A DNA stretch of 64,000 nt from Eubacterium maltosivorans (GTDB lineage: Bacteria; Bacillota; Clostridia; Eubacteriales; Eubacteriaceae): the NCBI RefSeq assembly GCF_002441855.2, contig NZ_CP029487.1, forward strand, positions 2,728,001 through 2,792,000, written 5' to 3'. Position 1 is the stretch's first letter; each line of letters starts with the position of its first letter. The notes beneath the pieces are model-generated. The model saw only the letters and a list, made by a program, of their open reading frames with translations, searched no databases and was not told where the DNA came from. This document shows positions 25,385-34,491 of this stretch, piece after piece. The translations under genes and the position numbers were made by a program.

Positions 25385-26215
25385 TTACCGTTTCAGTTCA
25401 TTATAAATATCCCGCTTGCTCACGCCGCGGTCCCTGGCCACCTGTTTCATGGCTTCCTTTTCGCCCATGCCCTGGTCTTCGTAATGGGCCATGTGATCCT
25501 CCAGCGGAAGGGACATCAAATCCTGACCTCCCTCCGTAAGCCCATCGCCGCCTTCAATAACCAGCACAAACTCGCCCTTGGGCGGGTTTTCAGAATACCA
25601 GTTCAGATGCTCCTGAACTGTACCCATTCGGGTCTCTTCGTATTTTTTTGTTATTTCCCTGGAAATACTCATTTTTCGGTCCGGAATGACCTGAACCATG
25701 GCTTCCAGTGTTTTCACCAGTCTGTGGGGCGTTTCGTAGAGAATAACTGTATTTTCAGAAGCGGCTATTTTCTCAATACCCTCGCGAATCTCTTTATTCT
25801 GCTTTCCTAAAAAACCCAGAAAGGTAAAAACCCGGGCGTCAATGCCTGAAAGCACAAGCGCACAAAGCCCTGCGTTTGGTCCAGGCACCACCTCCACCGG
25901 GATTCCGGCTTCATTGCACCGGCTGACAATGACTGAGCCAGGGTCAGAGATAATAGGCATTCCCGCATCGCTGACCAGGGCGATATTTTTACCCGCTGTC
26001 AAAAACTCCAGCAGCTTTTCACTGCCGCTCTGCTCATTGTGCTGGTGATAGGCCAACAGATGCTTCTTAAGCTCAAAATGATTGAGAAGCTTGACAGTAT
26101 GACGGGTATCCTCCGCGGCAATCACATCCACTTCCTCTAAAACCCGAAGGGCCCTCAGCGTAATATCCTCAAGATTCCCGATGGGTGTCCCGACAATATA
26201 TAATTTTCCCGGCAT
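25385..26215 (-). CDS. rsmI: 16S rRNA (cytidine-1402-2'-O)-methyltransferase
   Basis: A 276-residue SAM-dependent methyltransferase of the tetrapyrrole-methylase fold that modifies C1402 of 16S rRNA in the decoding site. Family motifs visible: LYIVGTPIGNLEDIT at the N terminus, AAEDTRHT, VSDAGMPIISDPG and VVPGPNA. The ATG at 26215 is preferred over the one at 26227 because GGAG is spaced six bases before it. The C terminus has a small helix-turn-helix-like extension ending VSKRDIYNELKR, as in most Firmicutes homologs. It follows the FAD-dependent gene almost directly, so both are probably cotranscribed. Confidence 0.95.
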   Translation of the reverse strand: MPGKLYIVGTPIGNLEDITLRALRVLEEVDVIAAEDTRHTVKLLNHFELKKHLLAYHQHNEQSGSEKLLEFLTAGKNIALVSDAGMPIISDPGSVIVSRCNEAGIPVEVVPGPNAGLCALVLSGIDARVFTFLGFLGKQNKEIREGIEKIAASENTVILYETPHRLVKTLEAMVQVIPDRKMSISREITKKYEETRMGTVQEHLNWYSENPPKGEFVLVIEGGDGLTEGGQDLMSLPLEDHMAHYEDQGMGEKEAMKQVARDRGVSKRDIYNELKR

Positions 26216-26229
26216 GGCATTCTCCATTT

Positions 26230-27615
26230 TTAATCAAACAAATTCCGCGCCACATAGACGCCGTTGACCGACGCCTGCATCAGACCGCGGGTGATGCCGG
26301 CGCCGTCGCCCAGCACATACAGGTTTTTAATATTGGTCTGAAACTTTTCGTCCACAGCCACCTTGTTGGAGTAGAACTTGACCTCCACCCCGTAGAGCAG
26401 CGTCTCGTCACTGGCCAGACCTGGCGACACATGGTCCAGCGCCTGGATCATTTCATCGATATCCTTCATGATGCGGTATGGCAGAACCAGACAGAGGTCT
26501 CCCGGTACAGCGTCCTTGAGGGTCGGACGAATATTGTTGCGGTGAAGCCGTTCCTCGTTGGTTCGCCGGCCTCTTATAAAGTCGCCATAGCGCTGCACCA
26601 GAATCTTATTCCCGGTGAGCATGTTTCCAAGGCTGGCGATATGCTTGCCATAAGCGATGGGCGCGTTAAAAGGCTCAGTAAAACCTTTTGAAACCAACAG
26701 CGCAAAATTGGTATTATCTGTTTTTAAAGCGTCAGATTTGTAGCTGTGGCCGTTGACCACTGCCAGATTGTCATCATAATACTCGGTTGAAACCACGCCC
26801 CCAGGATTTGAGCAGAAGGTCCGCACTGCGTCGTCAAAAGTCGGCGTGTAGTAGACCAGTTTGCCTTCATAAAGGGCGTCGTTGATTTCCTTCATAATTT
26901 CATTGCGGGTTTCAAGGCGGATACCGATATCCACCTTGCCCACCGTTGTATCTATGCCATAGGTGTCGCACATGGCTTTAAACCATTCAGACCCATCACG
27001 GCCTACACCGGCTAAAATTTTGTCCGCGTAATATTCACAGTCCGCCTGCACGCCAACGGCTGCACCATCCTCCACAATCAGGCTCTTTACCGGATTGCGG
27101 AACTTGATTTCTACCCCAAGATCATGGATCAAATGATCCTGGATGCGCTTATAAATGGTGTAGCCAACCTCTGTCCCCATATGGCGTATGGGACATTCAA
27201 TAAGCTTTAAATTACTCTGAATGGCCTTTGTTCTTATCTCACGAATTTTCTCTGGATTATCAAGACCGTGTACCTTGGGGTCTGCCCCAAAGCGCAGGTA
27301 ATGCTCATCCACATAGGCGATAAGTTCTTCGGTTTTCTCATAACCGATATAATCCGGCAGCTCCCCGCCGACATCCGGCGACAGCGAGAGCTTCCCGTCT
27401 GAGTAAGCACCCGCTCCGGCAAAACCGGTTGTAATGTTACAGGGCTTACAGCCCACACACACACCGGTCTTGCGCTTTGGGCAAATTCGTTTTTCAATGG
27501 CGTTGCCCTTTTCCAGCATTAAAATACTGAGCTCAGGCTTTTCTTTTTTTAGCTCAAGCGCAGCAAAAATGCCGGCAGGGCCGGCGCCGATTATGATTAC
27601 ATCATATTTGTTCAT
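26230..27615 (-). CDS. FAD-dependent oxidoreductase (COG2509 type)
   Basis: A 461-residue flavoprotein with an N-terminal dinucleotide-binding motif, IIIGAGPAGIFAALEL, and a closing FAD motif, LYVLGDGAGITRG, near the C terminus. A CxGCxPC cluster (CVGCKPC at about residue 53) and GAGAYSDGKL identify the uncharacterised FAD-dependent dehydrogenase family COG2509. The reaction is not known. AGAAGGG precedes the ATG. It lies directly upstream of rsmI in the same direction. The 234-base gap before it contains intergenic repeats, so it may have its own promoter. Confidence 0.85.
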   Translation of the reverse strand: MNKYDVIIIGAGPAGIFAALELKKEKPELSILMLEKGNAIEKRICPKRKTGVCVGCKPCNITTGFAGAGAYSDGKLSLSPDVGGELPDYIGYEKTEELIAYVDEHYLRFGADPKVHGLDNPEKIREIRTKAIQSNLKLIECPIRHMGTEVGYTIYKRIQDHLIHDLGVEIKFRNPVKSLIVEDGAAVGVQADCEYYADKILAGVGRDGSEWFKAMCDTYGIDTTVGKVDIGIRLETRNEIMKEINDALYEGKLVYYTPTFDDAVRTFCSNPGGVVSTEYYDDNLAVVNGHSYKSDALKTDNTNFALLVSKGFTEPFNAPIAYGKHIASLGNMLTGNKILVQRYGDFIRGRRTNEERLHRNNIRPTLKDAVPGDLCLVLPYRIMKDIDEMIQALDHVSPGLASDETLLYGVEVKFYSNKVAVDEKFQTNIKNLYVLGDGAGITRGLMQASVNGVYVARNLFD

Positions 27616-27659
27616 ATGAAACCCTTCTTACCCTGATCGTCAGGGTAACCTTCAATAAA

Positions 27660-27712
27660 AAATAATGGAAAATTATTTGTTCTTTAGTTTTCCATTCTCC
27701 ATTCAACCGATA
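27660..27712. repeat. Short intergenic inverted repeat
   Basis: AATGGAAAAT near 27664 and TTTTCCATT near 27696, followed by a second CTCCATT, form loose inverted arms around an AT-rich loop. It is similar in style to the repeats at 11786 and 47945. Confidence 0.4.
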
Positions 27713-27770
27713 AAGGATCACAGATTCTTCGGAAATCGATCATCCATTATGGGATGATTTCCTCATCATC

Positions 27771-27852
27771 TGCGTTAGCTTCATTATCGCTCACCCACTT
27801 ACGCTCCTGTTCGCTACCAAATTTGCCGATGGCAAATTTGGATTCAGCATCA
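27771..27852 (-). repeat. Stop-codon-associated intergenic repeat, dnaB copy
   Basis: Read on the minus strand the element begins with the dnaB stop codon: TGATGCTGAATCCAAATTT, then a perfect hairpin CCAAATTTGCC-GAT-GGCAAATTTGG (27817-27841 on the plus strand), then AGCGAACA and finally AATGAAGCTAACGCA. Both ends match the gyrB copy at 57348-57435. A partial copy follows dnaA at 52395. Confidence 0.75.
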
Positions 27853-29190
27853 GTATCCCGGGTCCTCGTAGAAATCAGGGGCGGGATCATTAAATTTAGT
27901 ATATTCAGGCAGCCACGCAAGCTTCAGGCGGCCGGTCGGGCCGTTACGCTGTTTAGCGATATCCAGCTCTGCAATGTGTGGCTCAGATTCCTTGTTATAG
28001 TAATAATCACGGTATAAAAACATAACCACATCCGCATCCTGCTCAATGGAGCCAGACTCACGGAGGTCGGCGAGCATGGGATGATGGTCTGTCCTCGCAT
28101 CTGGCGCACGACTGAGCTGTGAGAGACAGATCAGCGGACAGTCCATTTCACGGGCAAGGCCCTTCAGACCTCGGGAGATCTCCGAAATTTCATTCTGCCT
28201 GTTTTCCGCCTTTCCCCTTCCGCTCATAAGCTGCAGGTAGTCGATAAGAATCAAGTCCAGTCCTTTTTCTGTCTTGAGGCGGCGGCATTTTGACCTTACC
28301 TCTGACAATGTCACCCCCGGAGTATCGTCAATAAAGATATTGGTATTGTATAAATGGCTGTAGCCAAGGGAGATGCTCTCCCAGTCCTCCGGTGAAAGCT
28401 CTCCTGTACGGATCTTGTTACTGTCGACCAGAGATTCCGCGCAGAGCATACGCTGTACCAGCTGGGCTTTGGACATTTCAAGACTGAAAATAGCGACCGC
28501 TGCGTTTTCCTTCAGGGCAGCGTTCTGGGCCAGGTTTAAGGCAAAGGCCGTTTTACCCATGGAGGGGCGCGCCGCCACGAAGATCAGGTCAGACCTCTGC
28601 AGACCGGAGGTATAAAGATCAAGCTCTGAAAAGCCAGTGGTCAGACCGGTCAGATTACCCTGGTTCTGCTGGATCGTCTCAATCTGCATCAGGGTTTCAC
28701 CAAGGGTCTCGCTTATGGGCTCAAAATCTCCACGTTTTTTCCCCTGTGAAACCTTAAAAATACTCTGCTCTGCGCTTTCGATGACGGATTCCACATCGTC
28801 ATACTGGCCGTAGCTTTCATTGAGAATTTCGGTGGCGGTGTCAATCAGGTTTCGTATAACCGATTTTTCCTGAACAATTTTACAGTATTCCTCATAATTC
28901 GTGTACATGGGGACCTGGTCAACCAATCCCGCGATATAGGCCGGTCCTCCGATTTCTTCAAGAACGCCCCGGTTTTTAAGCATATTGATCAGGGTTACGG
29001 TATCAATGGGCCGTCTTTCATCATGCAGTGCCAGCATACATTCAAATATTCTGGCATTGGCTGTGCTGTAAAAATCATCCGGCGACAGCAGCTCCTCGGC
29101 TCTGGCGATATTGGATTCTTCCAGCAAAATCGCTCCGAGCACCGACTGCTCTGCTTCAAGGTTGTGGGGCGGAGTCTTCGGGTTAATCAC
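27850..29190 (-). CDS. dnaB: Replicative DNA helicase
   Basis: The hexameric helicase that unwinds the fork ahead of polymerase III. The 446-residue protein begins at GTG with AGGAGGTG well placed before it. PPHNLEAEQSVLGAIL marks the N-terminal primase-interacting domain; the RecA-like domain has ARPSMGKTAFALN, and IDYLQLMSG as Walker B. It lies downstream of gdpP-rplI on the same strand, the common Firmicutes order yybS-gdpP-rplI-dnaB. A repeat element begins exactly at the stop codon. Confidence 0.97.
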   Translation of the reverse strand: MINPKTPPHNLEAEQSVLGAILLEESNIARAEELLSPDDFYSTANARIFECMLALHDERRPIDTVTLINMLKNRGVLEEIGGPAYIAGLVDQVPMYTNYEEYCKIVQEKSVIRNLIDTATEILNESYGQYDDVESVIESAEQSIFKVSQGKKRGDFEPISETLGETLMQIETIQQNQGNLTGLTTGFSELDLYTSGLQRSDLIFVAARPSMGKTAFALNLAQNAALKENAAVAIFSLEMSKAQLVQRMLCAESLVDSNKIRTGELSPEDWESISLGYSHLYNTNIFIDDTPGVTLSEVRSKCRRLKTEKGLDLILIDYLQLMSGRGKAENRQNEISEISRGLKGLAREMDCPLICLSQLSRAPDARTDHHPMLADLRESGSIEQDADVVMFLYRDYYYNKESEPHIAELDIAKQRNGPTGRLKLAWLPEYTKFNDPAPDFYEDPGY

Positions 29191-29215
29191 CTGATTTCAC
29201 CTCCTTTTTTAAAAA

Positions 29216-29229
29216 ATTTCCCAGGAAAT
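29216..29229. promoter_or_regulatory. Candidate Noc-binding site (NBS-like)
   Basis: ATTTCCCAGGAAAT differs at one position from the B. subtilis NBS consensus ATTTCCCGGGAAAT as I know it. A second 13/14 match, ATTTCCCTGGAAAT, lies at 25653-25666 inside rsmI. A Noc gene is present at 43066-43875. Confidence 0.35.
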
Positions 29230-29247
29230 TGGCACGGATTTCCAAAT

Positions 29248-29697
29248 TTATTTTGCGGCTTCAACCACCACTGTCAGGTTGCCCTCAACGCCGGCATAGG
29301 TTTTAACCTTCACCTCAATGCGTCCGACATTTCTGACCGGTGCGTTTAAAGCGATCTTGCGTTTATCCACTTTGATCTCTTTCTGAGCTTCCAGGGCCTC
29401 CGCAATATCCTTGCTTGTGACAGAGCCGAAAAGCTTTCCGTCTTCCCCTGCTTTTTCAGCGATGGTGATGGTCGTATCGTCAATGACCTTGGCCATAGCC
29501 ACAGCAGCCTGGCGTTCTTCTTCCATCTGCTGTTTTTTCAGAGCCTGAGCTTCCTCTGCCTTAGCAATATTTTCCTTTGTTCCCGGAAGACCTTTATTGG
29601 TTTTGATTAAAAAGTTACGGCCATAGCCATCCTTAACATTGACAATTTCGCCGGCTTTGCCGACATTTTGAACATCTTCTAATAACACTACTTTCAT
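29248..29697 (-). CDS. rplI: 50S ribosomal protein L9
   Basis: A 149-residue ribosomal protein with the L9 signature at the N terminus (MKVVLLEDVQNVGKAGEIVNVK and GYGRNFL), a central connecting helix rich in Glu/Ala/Gln, and a C-terminal 23S-binding domain ending with VVVEAAK. Its ATG overlaps the gdpP stop by four bases (ATGA), so translation is coupled to gdpP. dnaB follows after about 57 bases. Confidence 0.97.
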   Translation of the reverse strand: MKVVLLEDVQNVGKAGEIVNVKDGYGRNFLIKTNKGLPGTKENIAKAEEAQALKKQQMEEERQAAVAMAKVIDDTTITIAEKAGEDGKLFGSVTSKDIAEALEAQKEIKVDKRKIALNAPVRNVGRIEVKVKTYAGVEGNLTVVVEAAK

Positions 29698-31673
29698 TTT
29701 TCTTCTCTCTCTTTCATATATTCTTCTATAGCGTCAAGTAACATCTGTTTTCCGACATCCAGATCATTGATATCCGGAAGCTGGGCACCCGCGATGGCCA
29801 GATGACCGCCGCCGCCCATTTTTTCGAGGATCAGCTGAACGTTAACCTCACCCATGGAACGGCCGCTGATAACCAGCCCGCTGCCACTCTTTAAGAGGAT
29901 GAAAGATGCATTGATCCCCTTGATATTTAACAGCTCGTCCGCTGCCTGGGCAGCGATGATCTTAGCATATTCCGATTCGTTTTCCAACTGGGAAATCGCG
30001 ATGCTGTCAAAATAGATTTTCGCGTTCCGCACCGCTTCTGACCGGGTGGAATAGGTTGCGAGGTCATCCTGAAGCATGGTTTTAGCGATAATGGTATCCG
30101 CGCCTTTACGACGGAGATAGGAGGCTGCCTCAAAGGTCCGCACCCCTGTTTTAAAGGTGAACATCTTTGTGTCCATGCACATACCTGCCATGAGGGCATT
30201 GGCCTCGGTTTCGTTCATGCTTTCCTTTTCATCAAGGTACTGGAGCAGTTCGGTGATCAATTCACAGGTCGAGGAGGCATAGGCCTCGGTGTAATTGAGC
30301 ACCGTCTTTTCGATGAACTTTCCTGAACGCCGGTGGTGGTCGATAACCACAATCTTTTCGATTTCTTCGATCAGCTCTGGAACCTCCAGATAATTGGCGT
30401 TCTGGGTATCCACGATGATCAGCAGGGTATTGGGCGTAATGTAGTCCTCCGCTTCCTTTGGCTTGATAAAAGATTCCCGGTACTCGTCATTTTCCATGAG
30501 ATACTGAAACAGCTCCTTGATACTGTAGTTAATCTCCTTGATAACAATCTTACCGGTTTTATTGAGGGCCTTGCAGGCGCCCAGAAGGCCGACCGCCGCA
30601 CCCAGACAATCCATATCCGGTGTCTGATGCCCCATAATCAGAACATTATCGGATTCCCGGATAAGCTCTCTGAGGCCGTGGGCCTTAACCCTTGCCTTAA
30701 CCTTGGTCCGTTTCTCCGTGGCTTCGGTGGTTCCGCCATAAAAAGCCATCTTTTCATCCTGCCTGACAACGGCCTGATCGCCGCCGCGGGCAAGGGCAAT
30801 GTCCAGCGCCGCGTGGGAAAGCTCGTCGGCTTCACGAATGGCCAGTGGCTCATCAGACACACCAATACCGATACTCAGGGTTACCTGGGATTTTTCTTCC
30901 GTTTCTGTCTCCCGGATTTCATCGAGAATACGGAAACGCTCTTCCTCCATGGCCCTGAGTTTTTCTTTTTCAAAAATCATTAAATAGTGGTCATTTTCAT
31001 ATTGAATAATCACCGCTCCGACCGTCTTGGCCCATTCGTTGATCTTCAGGTCAATCTGGCTCAGAACCGCAGACCGCTCATGGCTGGGGAGCTGCTCGAT
31101 GATATCGTCGTAGTTGTCGATTAAAATATAACAGAAAACCGGTTCGTTTTCCTTATAGATTTCCTGCTGTTTTTTCTGAATGGTGACGTCGAAAAAGTGT
31201 AACAGGATCAGTGTTTCATCTCCATCGCTGAAGCTGTTTGACACAATGGTATAGTCTGTATCTTTGTGGTTGAATTCCTGTTCCTTTTCCCTGAGCAGGG
31301 TTTCCAGATCAATCCCAAGCTCTTCCTGAATTTTTTTGCCAAAAAAATTGGCCGCCGTATCCTTCTTTTTAAAATTCCGATCAAAATATTGGTTATACCA
31401 GCAGATTTGTCCGTCTTCATTGACAATGACCAGGGCAATCGGCAACTCATACATCCGCTCCTGGTTTAAACGGTCGATATCGCCATAAATAGTCTCAATG
31501 GCTTTCTGAAGACGCAGATTGGACTGCTTTTCCTCCTGGCTGTCACGCCAGAAGCAGATACCGCAGAGCAGAACGCCCAGACACCCAAGCGGGATATTGT
31601 AGAACAGGAGAATCAGCGACAGCAGAAAAATCACCAGATAGAGTTTCGACGCGATTGATTGCTTCTCTTTCAT
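29694..31673 (-). CDS. gdpP: Cyclic-di-AMP phosphodiesterase GdpP
   Basis: A 659-residue membrane-bound enzyme that degrades cyclic-di-AMP to pApA. Order: two membrane segments (about 10-45), a PAS-like domain (about 70-165), a degenerate GGDEF domain (about 170-300), then DHH/DHHA1. The catalytic motifs GHQTPDMDCLGAA, VIDHHRR and GGGGHLAIAGA are intact. The GGDEF part lacks the canonical motif, as in known GdpP proteins. The gene overlaps both neighbours by four bases (DUF2232 upstream, rplI downstream), so the three are tightly coupled. No cyclic-di-AMP synthase is in the window. Confidence 0.95.
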   Translation of the reverse strand: MKEKQSIASKLYLVIFLLSLILLFYNIPLGCLGVLLCGICFWRDSQEEKQSNLRLQKAIETIYGDIDRLNQERMYELPIALVIVNEDGQICWYNQYFDRNFKKKDTAANFFGKKIQEELGIDLETLLREKEQEFNHKDTDYTIVSNSFSDGDETLILLHFFDVTIQKKQQEIYKENEPVFCYILIDNYDDIIEQLPSHERSAVLSQIDLKINEWAKTVGAVIIQYENDHYLMIFEKEKLRAMEEERFRILDEIRETETEEKSQVTLSIGIGVSDEPLAIREADELSHAALDIALARGGDQAVVRQDEKMAFYGGTTEATEKRTKVKARVKAHGLRELIRESDNVLIMGHQTPDMDCLGAAVGLLGACKALNKTGKIVIKEINYSIKELFQYLMENDEYRESFIKPKEAEDYITPNTLLIIVDTQNANYLEVPELIEEIEKIVVIDHHRRSGKFIEKTVLNYTEAYASSTCELITELLQYLDEKESMNETEANALMAGMCMDTKMFTFKTGVRTFEAASYLRRKGADTIIAKTMLQDDLATYSTRSEAVRNAKIYFDSIAISQLENESEYAKIIAAQAADELLNIKGINASFILLKSGSGLVISGRSMGEVNVQLILEKMGGGGHLAIAGAQLPDINDLDVGKQMLLDAIEEYMKEREEK

Positions 31674-32638
31674 ATGTTTGTACCATCTCGATTTTCTATA
31701 AATTTTCGTACATCAATGTAAATATCCGCAACGCCTACAAAAGAAATGATATAGGAAATATACGGTATAAACAGACAAAGTACGACGATCAGAATCTTCA
31801 GGCCCATGGATTCCTTCGCCCGCTTGCGGTTTATCAGCCAGTACACAAAGGATATCCCCATTAAAAAATACAGAAGATAGATAATCATCATCAGTGTATA
31901 GGTGTAGACGGCCGGAATCGTATCAATATGTGCCAGATCAATGACTAAAAGGACAATGACCACCATAATGAGAAAATTTTTAAAGGATCTCGGCAGACGC
32001 CATTTACTGAGCTGCGGAAGGGTTTTTACCGGCAGACGCATCCGTTTCAGGATCGTGTCAGAAATTAACACATTCGCCCAGGCAATAAAGAATGGCGAAA
32101 TCAGAAACGCCAGCGGAATGACCATTTTCATGGTCTCCTTCATCTGGTCAACGGCTGTTTGCAACAAGCTCAGCTGATCCTCCGGAAACGCGCCCAGAGA
32201 ACGGTAAACGTCCATTACCTGCGCCGATGAGGTATCAATGGTTTCTGTAAGCATTGCGACAAAATTCTGTCCCGTCAGGACCTGCAGCAAAATAATGATC
32301 AGAATGATCGCTGCAAAAATCCCCGCATAAGCGACAGCAAGTTTAAGAAAACCATCTTTACGCTTGTAATACATATACCCAAGACTACAGCCCACAAAAA
32401 TCATATAGATACCATAGCCCCCGGCTGTAAGCGGGTCCATAAACATAAATAGAATCAGCGTTGCCGCCAGGCCCGCGATAAGTGTTACCCTAAAGCCCTG
32501 TTTTTCCGCCAGTATCACCATCGGTACTGGAATCAGGAAAAAAAGCAGCAGTAAAAAGGGAACATAAGAAGAAAACAGAGCGATGATTACCGCCAATGCG
32601 CACAGCATTGCACCCTCTGTTATGGCCTTAGTTTTCAT
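31670..32638 (-). CDS. DUF2232 (YybS-like) membrane protein
   Basis: A 322-residue integral membrane protein with about eight hydrophobic segments, fitting the DUF2232/YybS family found directly upstream of gdpP in Firmicutes. The early stretch LLLLFFLIPVPMVILAEKQG resembles substrate-binding subunits of ECF-type transporters, but no transport partner is encoded here. AAGGAAGG precedes the ATG. Overlap of four bases with gdpP implies coupled translation. Function is not established. Confidence 0.85.
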   Translation of the reverse strand: MKTKAITEGAMLCALAVIIALFSSYVPFLLLLFFLIPVPMVILAEKQGFRVTLIAGLAATLILFMFMDPLTAGGYGIYMIFVGCSLGYMYYKRKDGFLKLAVAYAGIFAAIILIIILLQVLTGQNFVAMLTETIDTSSAQVMDVYRSLGAFPEDQLSLLQTAVDQMKETMKMVIPLAFLISPFFIAWANVLISDTILKRMRLPVKTLPQLSKWRLPRSFKNFLIMVVIVLLVIDLAHIDTIPAVYTYTLMMIIYLLYFLMGISFVYWLINRKRAKESMGLKILIVVLCLFIPYISYIISFVGVADIYIDVRKFIENRDGTNI

Positions 32639-32920
32639 TTTTCATACCTTCCTTTTCAAGGCATATATATCCACTTTTATTATACACGATACACCTTGAA
32701 TTAGTTTTAAAATACCTGTCGTCCTTAAAAAGACTAAAATGAACCTAGATATTATACCACATTCCCGGCTTAATGAACACATTTCTGTAAATTTCACAAC
32801 ATTTTTGCAACATTCTTTTTATCTTTATGATTTTGTGGTATAAATAATATCAGCATTTAATTGAAGAATCTTTTACGAAATGTTAAACTATTTTTAAGTG
32901 GATAACTGAAAGGAGAAACA

Positions 32921-33826
32921 ATGTCTGATTATATTGTAAGAGCCACAGCTGCCGACGGACAGATTCGCGCATATGCCGCGACGACACGGGAGCTCTGTGC
33001 CCATGCGCATAAAATACACAATACTTCCCCTGCTGCCACTGTGGCACTCGGCCGCCTGCTGACAGCCGGCAGCTTAATGGGAAGCATGATGAAAAACGAT
33101 GATGAGGTACTGACCCTGCAGATTAAAAGTGACGGCCCCATTGGCGGTATTACTGTCACTGCCAACAGCAAGGCCGATGTCAAGGGATTCGTCTTTGAAC
33201 CTCAGGTGAAAAGTGAAAACCCGCTTGAAACGGAAAAGGTGATTGGAAATGGAAATTTAAGTATTATTAAGGATATTGGCTTAAAGGAACCTTATGTGGG
33301 CACCTCACCGTTGGTAACCGGCGAAATTGCTGAGGATTTAACCTATTACTATGCCTTTTCTGAGCAGATTCCAACCTCTGTGGCACTTGGTCTTACCTTA
33401 AAGGAAGAGACAGAGGTCAACCAGGCTGGCGGTTTTATCATCCAGCTCATGCCTTATACCTCTGACGAAATCATCGACCAGCTTGAGAAAAAATTAAGCC
33501 AGGCCGAATCCGTCACCACACTTCTGGAAAAGGGCCAGACTCCCGAAGAAATTCTGGAAATTATACTGGGCGAATTCGGCGTAAACATCATTGACCGTCT
33601 GCCCACCCAGTTCAAATGTGACTGTTCGAGAGAACGTGTCACCAAAGCCCTCATCAGTGTCGGTGAAAAAGATCTGCAGGAAATGATCGACGACGGCAAG
33701 ACCATTGAGGTCAACTGTGATTTTTGCGGCAAACATTACTATTTTACTCCAGAGGATCTGCAGATCCTGCTTCAGATGGTAACAAAGAAAAAAATGCAGA
33801 AATTTAAGGTCGTGGACGCAGAATAA
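32921..33826 (+). CDS. hslO: Redox-regulated chaperone Hsp33
   Basis: A 301-residue Hsp33 protein, a holdase chaperone activated by oxidative unfolding in the cytoplasm. The redox zinc centre is complete: CDC near residue 231 and CDFC near residue 268 give the CxC...CxxC tetrad. The N terminus (DYIVRATAADGQIRAYAA) and GRLLTAGSLMGSMMK are family hallmarks. AAAGGAG precedes the ATG. The gene is divergent from the yybS-gdpP operon with about 280 AT-rich bases between, in which I see no clear RNA element. A bidirectional terminator separates it from pdxT. Confidence 0.96.
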   Translation: MSDYIVRATAADGQIRAYAATTRELCAHAHKIHNTSPAATVALGRLLTAGSLMGSMMKNDDEVLTLQIKSDGPIGGITVTANSKADVKGFVFEPQVKSENPLETEKVIGNGNLSIIKDIGLKEPYVGTSPLVTGEIAEDLTYYYAFSEQIPTSVALGLTLKEETEVNQAGGFIIQLMPYTSDEIIDQLEKKLSQAESVTTLLEKGQTPEEILEIILGEFGVNIIDRLPTQFKCDCSRERVTKALISVGEKDLQEMIDDGKTIEVNCDFCGKHYYFTPEDLQILLQMVTKKKMQKFKVVDAE

Positions 33827-33836
33827 TAAAAGCACT

Positions 33837-33870
33837 AAAAAAACGAACTGAAAACTCAGTTCGTTTTTTT
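33837..33870. terminator. Bidirectional terminator
   Basis: ACGAACTGA and TCAGTTCGT arms with flanking A and T runs, between hslO and the convergent pdxT, overlapping the pdxT stop. Confidence 0.9.
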
Positions 33871-34491
33871 AGTGGATACCGGAATGAAACCTTGGTTTCC
33901 GGCCTCTTCAACCATCTTCAGAAAATAGCGGTACACTCCCGCGTCCTCAGTCAGCTCAGGGTGAAAGGCGGTTGCCAGCATATTTTCCTGTCGGGCAGCT
34001 ACAATATGCCCCTCCAGCTCACACAGCGCCTCTGTGCCGCCTCCTACAGACTCTATGTAGGGCGCCCGGATAAAAACCATCGGCATCGGCGCCTGGCCAA
34101 AGGCCGGAATGGTTTCATAACGCTTAAAGCTGTCAATCTGCCGTCCATAGGCATTACGTCTGACGGTGATGTCCATGACGTCCAGATACGGCTTTTCTCC
34201 CAGTATATGCCTTGCCAGCAGAATAAGCCCCGCACAGGTCCCCCAGACCGGCATGCCATTCAGAATACGGTCTTTCAGCGGCTCCATGAGGCCAAAGTCC
34301 CGCAGAAGCTTACCGATGGTCGTGCTCTCGCCTCCAGGCAGGATCATACCGTCCACAGACGCGATTTCCGTTTTTCGTTTTACCGGTATGCCCCGCACGC
34401 CCAGACGGCCCAGGCACTCCAGATGCTCCTCCACTGAGCCTTGAAGCGCCAGAACCCCGACGCTCGGGCCTTTACCAGCCCCGGCCTGCAT
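33856..34491 (-). CDS. pdxT: Pyridoxal 5'-phosphate synthase glutaminase subunit
   Basis: The glutaminase that feeds ammonia to PdxS for ribose-phosphate-dependent PLP synthesis. The 211-residue protein shows [12 protein letters not shown] near the N terminus, the oxyanion motif PGGESTT, the nucleophile region [10 protein letters not shown] and the HPEL His-Glu pair. Its ATG overlaps the end of pdxS by 20 bases. No other usable start lies near, so the unusual [10 protein letters not shown] lead of ten residues is accepted. Confidence 0.95.
   Translation of the reverse strand: MQAGAGKGPSVGVLALQGSVEEHLECLGRLGVRGIPVKRKTEIASVDGMILPGGESTTIGKLLRDFGLMEPLKDRILNGMPVWGTCAGLILLARHILGEKPYLDVMDITVRRNAYGRQIDSFKRYETIPAFGQAPMPMVFIRAPYIESVGGGTEALCELEGHIVAARQENMLATAFHPELTEDAGVYRYFLKMVEEAGNQGFIPVSTKKTN

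Noticed and set aside
27748-27852. Open frame running past the dnaB stop in the neighbouring frame for about 34 codons (ending EEIIP)
   Set aside because: Considered as a frameshifted dnaB tail. No slippery sequence is present, and the stretch matches the gyrB downstream repeat, where the same frame is closed, so it is repeat DNA.
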